IMG/VR virus record: IMGVR_UViG_3300044631_000020
Coordinates: 1 to 23,358 of that record
Source of the DNA: a virus
Reading direction: 5' to 3' (one strand)
DNA length: 23,358 bases
This document shows positions 17,976 through 23,358 of this stretch, piece by piece (the first letter of the stretch is position 1; the number at the start of each line of letters is the position of its first letter). Both the position numbers and the translations under genes were made by a program. Under the pieces are notes generated by a model that searched no databases, was not told the origin of the DNA, and saw nothing but the letters and a program-made list of their open reading frames with translations.

Positions 17976-20202
17976 TCCTACCGGCATCGTAGCCGCAGCA
18001 GCAGTTGCTGTTGGCGGTTCGGCCAAAGACAAAAGTAACGCCGATATTCTGGCGACCGCAAGATCACGCCTTGACATGGCGATGTCTGCGTTGTCAGAGT
18101 CCCGCGAGGACGAAATTGACGATCTGCGCTTTTATGCTGGATCGCCTGACAACCAGTGGCAGTGGCCGGCCGATGTGCTGGCAACTCGCGGCGCGGTGCA
18201 AGGTCAAACAATCAATGCACGTCCTTGCCTAACAATTAACAAACTGCCGCAACACGTTCGTCAAGTGACAAACGACATGCGCCAGAACAGGCCAGGCGCA
18301 AAGGTCATTCCCGTAGACGACAAAGCTGACCTACAAGTGGCTGAAATCTACAACGGCATGATTCGCCACATTGAGTACATTTCTGACGCTGACGTTGCAT
18401 ACGACACGGCCTGCGAAAACCAAGTGGCTTATGGCGAAGGCTACATTAGGCTACTGACCGAGTATTGTGACGACGACAACTTTAATCAAGACATTAAGAT
18501 TGGCCGAGTTCGCAATAGTTTTTCGGTCTACATGGATCCAACAATCCAAGACCCAACAGGCGCAGATGCCAAGTATTGCTTTGTCACCGAAGACGTGACC
18601 AGAGAAGACTATGAGCGCATGTACCCAGATGCAGCGCCCATTACAACGCTGCAATCTTTGGGTGTAGGCGATCAATCTATTTCCAACTGGCTTAATGAAG
18701 ACACGATCCGCATTGCGGATTACTACTACATTGAATACGACCGCGCTACGCTGAACTTGTACCCTGGCAACGCTACGGCGTTTGACGGCACACCCGAAGA
18801 TAAGATGCTGCGCCAGACTTACGGCAAGCCCAAGCGCTCACGCGAATCTGACCGCCCCCGCGTTCGGTATTGCAAGATCAATGGGTATGAAATCCTTGAG
18901 CAAAACGAATGGGCTGGTAAATATATTCCCGTGGTTCGTATTGTCGGCAATGAGTTTGAAGTTGATGGCAGGATCTACATCAGCGGCTTGGTGCGTAACG
19001 CCAAGGATGCCCAACGCATGTACAACTATTGGGTGTCGCAAGAAGCCGAAATGTTGGCTCTGGCTCCCAAAGCACCGTTCATTGGTTATGGTGGCCAGTT
19101 CGAGGGTTATGAGGACAAGTGGAAGACGGCCAACACAAACAACTGGCCTTATTTGGAAGTCAACCCTGATGTGACTGATGGCCAAGGCGCTGCTTTGCCA
19201 TTGCCCCAACGTGCGCAGCCGCCAATGGCTTCGTCTGGTTTGTTGCAGGCTAAAGCTGGCGCATCTGAGGACATCAAGTCCACAACGGGTCAATACAACG
19301 CATCATTAGGCCAAGGCGGTAATGAGCGCTCTGGCAAAGCCATTCTTGCGCGCCAGCGTGAGGGTGATGTTGGCACTTACCACTATGGTGACAACTTGAC
19401 TCGCGGCGTACGCCACATTGCCCGTCAACTGGTTGATTTGATCCCCAAAATCTATGACACGCAGCGTATTGCTCGAATTATCGGTGAAGACGGCGTGACC
19501 AAGATGGCCAAGATTGACCCAGAGCAGCCAATGCCGGTGCGCGAAATCCGCGACCAAGAGGGCATTTTGATTGACAAGATTTATAACCCTGGCGTTGGTA
19601 AGTATGACGTTGTGGCGACCACGGGGCCGGGCTACGCTACCAAGCGCCAAGAAGCACTTGAAGCAATGGGCATGTTGTTGCAGGGCAACCCGCAGCTGTG
19701 GTCAGTGGCTGGCGACTTGTTCGTCAAAAACATGGATTGGCCTGGCGCTCAAGAAATGGCCAAGCGTTTTGCCAAGACCATTGATCCAAAATTCCTCAAT
19801 GATGGTGAAGACTCACCTGAGTTGCAGGCGGCCCAGCAACAGATCCAAGCTATGAGCCAACAGATGGATCAATTGGTTGGAATGATCGACAATGTAAATA
19901 GTTCTGAGATTGTTCGCACAAATGAGATCAAAGAGTTTGAAGCTATGATTAAGGCGTATGCGGCTGAAACGCAGCGGATTTCTGCTGTGCAAGCCAGCAT
20001 GTCGCCAGAGCAGATTCAAGACATCGTGATGGGTACGGTTCACGGCATGATTACAAGTGGTGATCTTGTGGGCGAGATGCCAGGGCGCGAAGACTCAATG
20101 GAAAACATGGGTGAAATGCCGCAAATGGGTATGCCACCAGAAGGTATGTCATTAGAAGGTATGCCGCCACAAGGAATGCCACCACAAGGAATGCCACAAT
20201 GA
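17968..20202 (+). CDS. portal protein (P22-like)
   Basis: 744 residues from ATG 17968 (MADPTGIVAAAAVAVGGSAK), with GGAG 6 bases upstream; a TTG at 17956 is less likely. The P22 portal pattern is clear: ESREDEIDDLRFYAGSPDNQ, WPADVLATRG, RPCLTINKLPQHVRQVTNDM, RQNRPGAKVIPVDD, YGEGYIRLLT, SFSVYMDPTIQDPTGADAKY and QGGNERSGKAILARQREGDV. It forms the dodecameric ring through which TerL pumps DNA. The final 35 residues are Met/Pro/Gly repeats (MGMPPEGMSLEGMPPQGMPP). It is longer than a minimal portal core, with a helical crown from about 600 to 690. Its stop is coupled to the next gene by ATGA. Confidence 0.93.
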   Translation: MADPTGIVAAAAVAVGGSAKDKSNADILATARSRLDMAMSALSESREDEIDDLRFYAGSPDNQWQWPADVLATRGAVQGQTINARPCLTINKLPQHVRQVTNDMRQNRPGAKVIPVDDKADLQVAEIYNGMIRHIEYISDADVAYDTACENQVAYGEGYIRLLTEYCDDDNFNQDIKIGRVRNSFSVYMDPTIQDPTGADAKYCFVTEDVTREDYERMYPDAAPITTLQSLGVGDQSISNWLNEDTIRIADYYYIEYDRATLNLYPGNATAFDGTPEDKMLRQTYGKPKRSRESDRPRVRYCKINGYEILEQNEWAGKYIPVVRIVGNEFEVDGRIYISGLVRNAKDAQRMYNYWVSQEAEMLALAPKAPFIGYGGQFEGYEDKWKTANTNNWPYLEVNPDVTDGQGAALPLPQRAQPPMASSGLLQAKAGASEDIKSTTGQYNASLGQGGNERSGKAILARQREGDVGTYHYGDNLTRGVRHIARQLVDLIPKIYDTQRIARIIGEDGVTKMAKIDPEQPMPVREIRDQEGILIDKIYNPGVGKYDVVATTGPGYATKRQEALEAMGMLLQGNPQLWSVAGDLFVKNMDWPGAQEMAKRFAKTIDPKFLNDGEDSPELQAAQQQIQAMSQQMDQLVGMIDNVNSSEIVRTNEIKEFEAMIKAYAAETQRISAVQASMSPEQIQDIVMGTVHGMITSGDLVGEMPGREDSMENMGEMPQMGMPPEGMSLEGMPPQGMPPQGMPQ

Positions 20203-20561
20203 AAGCCGCTGAATTTATAGGTTTGCTGTTTTTAGCCAGAGATGTTACGCACAGTGTGCATCTGAACACGCGCAGCTATGCTAAACATGTGGCGCTAAAC
20301 ATCTTTTATGACCGCATTGTTGGTGCAGCCGATGACTTTGCCGAAGCCTATCAAGGCCGGCATGGTCTAATTGGGCCAATCACACTGCATTCTGTCAAAA
20401 AGACAAACAATGTCATTGAATTCTTGGAAGACTCGCTCAAACAGATCGAAGACGCAAGATACGAAGTGTGTGATAAGTCTGACAGTTCATTGCAGCAGTT
20501 GATTGACAACATTGTTGAGGTTTACTTGCGTACCCTTTACAAGTTAAAATTTTTGGCGTAA
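20199..20561 (+). CDS. ferritin-like phage protein (DUF5856-like)
   Basis: 120 residues, mostly helical: MKAAEFIGLLFLARDVTHSV, HLNTRSYAKHVALNIFYDRI, VGAADDFAEAYQGRHGLIGP, then two further helices (NVIEFLEDSLKQIEDARYEV, SSLQQLIDNIVEVYLRTLYK). H19, H22, H30 and acidic residues D42-46 are spaced like the helix-bundle metal ligands of Dps/ferritin-type proteins, and the whole matches my memory of DUF5856. Whether it binds metal is unproven. It is coupled to the portal by ATGA, so it is made at the same time as virion proteins. A 39-bp gap with a promoter follows. Confidence 0.72.
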   Translation: MKAAEFIGLLFLARDVTHSVHLNTRSYAKHVALNIFYDRIVGAADDFAEAYQGRHGLIGPITLHSVKKTNNVIEFLEDSLKQIEDARYEVCDKSDSSLQQLIDNIVEVYLRTLYKLKFLA

Positions 20562-20581
20562 TTTAAACGCTATGGTATATT
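20553..20581 (+). promoter_or_regulatory. sigma-70-like promoter before virion surface genes
   Basis: TTGGCG (20553-20558), a 17-base spacer, then TATATT (20576-20581). AAGGAG at 20590-20595 is 5 bases before ATG 20601. The -10 is 5 of 6 and the -35 is 4 of 6. It lies in the only real gap in this part of the late operon. Confidence 0.5.
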
Positions 20582-20600
20582 TAAGGCATAAGGAGCCATC

Positions 20601-20903
20601 ATGGAACTTTTAAAACCTCTAGCCGACACGGTGTTTCCCGCAGCAACTGTTTCGTATTCGGGTGATGCTGGCTCAACTAGCACTTGGGCGGCTGGCCCTC
20701 AAGGTGTCGTAGTGTGGTCAACAACCCCCTGCTATGTGGTGGTTGGTGAGGGCGTTACAGCTACCACTGCAAGCACCCCGATCCCCGCATTTACCCCCAT
20801 CCCGTTTAGTGTGCCCGCTGGCACAGGCGCTCCTTGGCGCGTCAGCGCAATCCAAGTGAGCGCGACGGGTTCGATTTATTGCAAAGCAATAAATATCCAA
20901 TGA
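20601..20903 (+). CDS. small beta-rich virion protein
   Basis: 100 residues. MELLKPLADTVFPAATVSYS leads to GPQGVVVWSTTPCYVVVGEG, VTATTASTPIPAFTPIPFSV and GAPWRVSAIQVSATGSIYCK. The 'TPCYV..G...TATT.STP.P......V.AG....+V.AIQVSA.G..Y' pattern is a common small phage structural protein, with an all-beta fold expected. AAGGAG lies 5 bases upstream and the stop overlaps the next ATG. The location in the virion is inferred from context only. Confidence 0.72.
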   Translation: MELLKPLADTVFPAATVSYSGDAGSTSTWAAGPQGVVVWSTTPCYVVVGEGVTATTASTPIPAFTPIPFSVPAGTGAPWRVSAIQVSATGSIYCKAINIQ

Positions 20904-21064
20904 GTTTTGGAATTGCTATCAGAAATGCTGTGTCAATTGGGCTTGGCGGCATCGCCACGCTTTTCTCAGGCACGATTGACAACAGCTTGACAGTAGATAA
21001 TTTACTGACAGAATCTGGAGCAAACCTTGTGCAAGAAAATGGCGACTATATTCTTTTGGAGTGA
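20900..21064 (+). CDS. small conserved phage virion-associated protein
   Basis: 54 residues from ATG 20900 (ATGA overlap): MSFGIAIRNAVSIGLGGIAT, LFSGTIDNSLTVDNLLTESG, ANLVQENGDYILLE. The ending 'LLTESG.NLVQENGDYILLE' is a characteristic motif repeated in many phage tail or head proteins. An upstream in-frame ATG at 20834 lies inside the preceding gene and is rejected. It is followed by 4 bases and the next fibre-like gene. Function is unknown. Confidence 0.7.
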   Translation: MSFGIAIRNAVSIGLGGIATLFSGTIDNSLTVDNLLTESGANLVQENGDYILLE

Positions 21065-21068
21065 TTAA

Positions 21069-21716
21069 ATGGCTGACTTAAAAATTTCCCAATTGCCAGC
21101 GGCATCGACCCCGCTTGCTGGTACTGAGGTCTTGCCAATTGTTCAATCAGGTAGCACCGTTCAAGTTTCGGTTAACAACCTAACGGCAGGCAAAGCTGTT
21201 TCAGCGTCTACTGTTTCGGCTACGACTGTTACGGCTACTACGCTTGCGGGTAGCTTAGACACAAACGTGGCAGCGGCCAAACTTACAGTGTCGGGCACAA
21301 GTGTTGTTGCCAGCGGTACGGATACAAACATTAGCTTGACGCTTACGCCCAAGGGTACTGGCGTGGTGACTACCGCTGCTTCATACAATGACGGAGCCGG
21401 AAAACTTCGCGCTATCCCTCAGTCTGGTGCGGCTAAAGTAGCCAGCTACACATTGGCAACAACCGATGTAGGCGAATTTATTGAAATCGGCACAAGCGGC
21501 GCGATTGTTGTGCCCGATGCTACATTTTCGGCTGGCGATGCGGTTGTTCTTTTTAACAACACAAGTGGCAATATTACCATCACGTTGTCAATTACAACTG
21601 CATATTTGTCAGGCACTGATGCCGATAAAGCTACGTTGACTCTTGCTACTCGCGGTGTTTGCAGCATTTTGTTTATAAGTAGCACAGTTTGCGTAGTTAC
21701 AGGTAGCGTAACATGA
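21069..21716 (+). CDS. tail-fibre-like beta-rich virion protein (paralogue of 453-986)
   Basis: 215 residues. It opens MADLKISQLPAASTPLAGTE, then VLPIVQSGSTVQVSVNNLTA, a common head module of phage tail-fibre and virion-surface proteins. A Thr/Val/Ala repeat region follows (VSASTVSATTVTATTLAGSL). The second half (LRAIPQSGAAK..SYTLATT then DVGEFIEIGTSGAIVVPDAT, GNITITLSITTA, TLATRGVCSILFI) matches the layout of the protein at 453-986. ATGA couples it to the lectin-like gene, as the other anchor is coupled to its glycine-rich tip. I infer an anchor or shaft. Confidence 0.75.
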   Translation: MADLKISQLPAASTPLAGTEVLPIVQSGSTVQVSVNNLTAGKAVSASTVSATTVTATTLAGSLDTNVAAAKLTVSGTSVVASGTDTNISLTLTPKGTGVVTTAASYNDGAGKLRAIPQSGAAKVASYTLATTDVGEFIEIGTSGAIVVPDATFSAGDAVVLFNNTSGNITITLSITTAYLSGTDADKATLTLATRGVCSILFISSTVCVVTGSVT

Positions 21717-22342
21717 GTGGGATTATGTTATCTTTTGTTGGCGGGGCTAGTGGTGGGCCAATTATTGGCGCCGCTTATCAAGGCGGTTTTTTTGCCGGTC
21801 AAATCTCGACTGCTGGTAACGGCATAGCAGATTACAACCTTGTGGTTGGCCCAAAGTCTTCCGCACAAAGTGTAAGCAAAAAATGGAAAACAACTAATAC
21901 GACTACAGCGGGTACAAGTTCTGTAATTGATGGCCCCGGCAACAGCTCAATAATGAATAACGCCTCGCATCCAGCAGCGGAGTATTGTGAAGGCTTAAGC
22001 GTTGGCGGCTTTAGCGATTGGTATTTGCCAGCAAAAAATGAATTAGAAGTTGTGTACTACAACCTCAAACCATCGGGGACAGGCAACAATACTTCTTCTG
22101 GAACTAATACTAACGCTGTTCCAAGTCGAGGCAGCAATTACACGTCTGGAACACCATCACAAACCTCTGCAAGTGATTTCCAAGCAGGCGGCACAAACGC
22201 ATTTTCAACTGTGGCTTATTGGTCTAGTACCGAAGGCTCTGTAACACTTGGACAAGTTCAAAACTTTACTAATGGCAATCAATACAATACCTATAAAAAT
22301 TATGATAATTATGTTCGGGCAGTTCGCAGAGTAGCGGTTTAA
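21713..22342 (+). CDS. DUF1566 lectin-like tip protein
   Basis: 209 residues. MSGIMLSFVGGASGGPIIGA is followed by the DUF1566/Lcl C-terminal-domain pattern: ADYNLVVGPK, AAEYCEGLSVGGFSDWYLPA then KNELEVVYYNLKP, VAYWSSTEGS and VQNFTNGNQYNTYKNYDN then YVRAVRRVAV. The GFSDWYLPAKNEL and YWSSTE blocks are diagnostic for DUF1566-type domains, which are used as adhesins. Ser/Thr/Gly/Asn-rich loops lie between. It is likely the receptor-binding tip for the preceding anchor gene. The last 30 codons are Asn/Tyr-rich (AAT, TAT), resembling the variable ends of lectin-like proteins. Confidence 0.78.
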   Translation: MSGIMLSFVGGASGGPIIGAAYQGGFFAGQISTAGNGIADYNLVVGPKSSAQSVSKKWKTTNTTTAGTSSVIDGPGNSSIMNNASHPAAEYCEGLSVGGFSDWYLPAKNELEVVYYNLKPSGTGNNTSSGTNTNAVPSRGSNYTSGTPSQTSASDFQAGGTNAFSTVAYWSSTEGSVTLGQVQNFTNGNQYNTYKNYDNYVRAVRRVAV

Positions 22343-22354
22343 AGAGAACAAATT

Positions 22355-22783
22355 ATGAAATATATTTGTATAACCGAAGTTGATGCAGTTACAAAAATCC
22401 CTTGTACTGTTGAGCCACAGCGCACAGGCCCATCAATGCCCAATGTCAAAGGTTGGGTTTACGCATGGCATGACAAATCAAATTGGCCTATTGGAACAAC
22501 GTCTGATGGTACATACCTTAGTGCGCCCAAATATTACGGCACTTGTGATGACGATGCCGATACAACCCTAGCGGGCGTTTTACAAGTATTAACAGAAGAA
22601 GAATACAACACAGCCAGAACTGCCGAACATGAAGCCCGTAGACCTTATCCATCTTGGGTTGGTTACTTGGACACAATGACATGGGCAGCACCCGTAGCAA
22701 GACCCGCTGATGCAATTATAAATGGTGGAAATGTGCGTTATCAATGGGACGAAGCCACAATCAACTGGATTGCGATGGCATGA
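22355..22783 (+). CDS. conserved phage tail-associated protein
   Basis: 142 residues: MKYICITEVDAVTKIPCTVE, GPSMPNVKGWVYAWHDKSNW, APKYYGTCDDDADTTLAGVL, QVLTEEEYNTARTAEHEARR, PYPSWVGYLDTMTWAAPVA and YQWDEATINWIAMA. The 'YGTCDDDADT...G....ITEEEY......E..AR.PYPSW' motif marks a small protein family common beside phage fibres. Function is unknown, probably a minor fibre-associated or assembly protein. It occupies the position that the 1843-2202 gene has in the left cassette. ATGA couples it to the sulfotransferase. Confidence 0.76.
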   Translation: MKYICITEVDAVTKIPCTVEPQRTGPSMPNVKGWVYAWHDKSNWPIGTTSDGTYLSAPKYYGTCDDDADTTLAGVLQVLTEEEYNTARTAEHEARRPYPSWVGYLDTMTWAAPVARPADAIINGGNVRYQWDEATINWIAMA

Positions 22784-23358
22784 AAGAGTTCTTCTTTATC
22801 TCAGGTTTGCCAAGGTCAGGTTCAACCCTGCTCTCGGCTATTCTGCGTCAGAACCCTGAGTTCTACGCAGATATTTCCTCGCCAGTACAACACTTGGTGG
22901 CTTCAACCATCAATGTTATTACTGGAAGCGAGAGCAATCACCTGATAGATGAAGATAGACGCAAGCAAATACTTAAAGATTTATTTAACGCTTACTACAA
23001 AGCAGTATTACCAAACGTAGTGTTTGACACTAGCAGAGGTTGGACTGCTAAGACATCATTGCTAAAAGACATTTACCCGCAGACTAAGATTATTTGCTGT
23101 GTGCGTGACTTGCCTTGGATACTAGATAGCTTTGAGCGTATTGCCACAAAGAACTCTTTATATGGTGCTGCACTAACAGATAATGAAGCAAATCAGACAG
23201 TTACCACAAGATGCGATGCTTTGATGGATGTAAAAAAGGAAGGCCAAGTGGTCAAGCCTTATTATTTCCTAGAAGAAGGCTTACTGTTAAATCCTGACAT
23301 GATTATGTTGGTTGAGTATGAATCCTTATGCAAACAGCCAGAGAGCGTGATGCGTGAG
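22780..23358 (+). CDS. sulfotransferase, N-terminal part (3' truncated by window)
   Basis: 193 residues are visible. The 5'-phosphosulfate loop is FFFISGLPRSGSTLLSAILR (GLPRSGSTLL, residues 9-18), and a 3'-phosphate-binding-like segment ICCVRDLPWILDSFERI lies near 106-121. Together these identify a P-loop sulfotransferase using PAPS to sulfate a hydroxyl or amine. The middle contains TAKTSLLKDIYPQTK. Similar genes occur in tail-fibre regions of freshwater and cyanophages, where they may sulfate host surface glycans or a virion component; that use is inference. The start overlaps the previous stop (ATGA), so it is part of the adhesin operon. Confidence 0.82.
   Translation, partial: MKEFFFISGLPRSGSTLLSAILRQNPEFYADISSPVQHLVASTINVITGSESNHLIDEDRRKQILKDLFNAYYKAVLPNVVFDTSRGWTAKTSLLKDIYPQTKIICCVRDLPWILDSFERIATKNSLYGAALTDNEANQTVTTRCDALMDVKKEGQVVKPYYFLEEGLLLNPDMIMLVEYESLCKQPESVMRE

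Noticed and set aside
21713-22342. Complete diversity-generating retroelement
   Set aside because: No reverse transcriptase, template repeat or accessory gene can be seen in the window; only the Asn/Tyr-rich 3' end hints at it.
1-23358. tRNA, rRNA, insertion sequence, integrase and attachment site
   Set aside because: I looked for cloverleaf-like and transposase/integrase signals and saw none that I could support by eye.

Overview
The window is a contiguous slice of a double-stranded DNA tailed bacteriophage genome with a P22-like (short-tailed, podovirus-type) portal and large terminase. Several small proteins, and the 'YTYDA..DAFI', 'YGTCDDDAD' and 'LLTESGA..LVQENGDYILLE' tail-protein styles, are of a kind I associate with uncultured freshwater phages of Burkholderiales-like hosts. 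That host guess is inference; nothing in the sequence proves it. I see no tRNA, rRNA, insertion sequence, CRISPR array or integrase. Both ends cut through genes: a tail-protein C-terminus at the left and a sulfotransferase at the right.

Layout. (1) 1-2554, rightward: end of a tail protein, a small tail-associated protein, a tail-fibre-like protein coupled to a glycine-rich tip protein, a conserved tail-associated protein and a cupin-fold protein. (2) 2556-4582, rightward: lysis-like cassette of tiny membrane proteins, a secreted protein, a two-helix holin candidate, a 3TM holin, a 25-residue hydrophobic ORF and a GH24 lysozyme. (3) 4568-11435, leftward: early operon of overlapping genes. It contains several small Cys-rich or unknown proteins, a DEAH helicase, a Cas4/AddB-like Fe-S nuclease, a DUF669 protein, a Sak4-type AAA ATPase and several conserved unknowns. 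(4) 11436-11604: divergent control region with a strong leftward promoter and three 17-bp operators. (5) 11605-15344, rightward: Cro/YdaS-like regulator, Toprim primase plus RepA-like helicase, a GTACCGAA iteron array, a RusA-like resolvase, the small terminase, then a 333-bp non-coding stretch with DnaA boxes, a G-quadruplex motif and an AT-rich tract. (6) 15345-20561, rightward: large terminase, small basic proteins, a beta-rich virion protein, the portal and a ferritin-like protein. (7) 20562-23358, rightward: a promoter, then virion surface proteins in an order resembling the left end (fibre-like anchor coupled to a DUF1566 lectin-like tip), then a conserved tail-associated protein and a sulfotransferase.

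How it fits together. The leftward operon looks like a recombination module (annealing/RecA-like ATPase, ssDNA-binding-like DUF669, PD-(D/E)XK nuclease, helicase). The rightward operon carries the primase-helicase and resolvase. A single HTH regulator sits between them and probably reads the TCTAGC-N5-GCTAGA operators to control both directions. Two origin-like signals lie 1.1 kb apart on either side of RusA-TerS: phased GTACCGAA iterons and a cluster of DnaA boxes with an adjacent AT-rich tract. The second lies between the two terminase genes. They are the most interesting non-coding content of the window.
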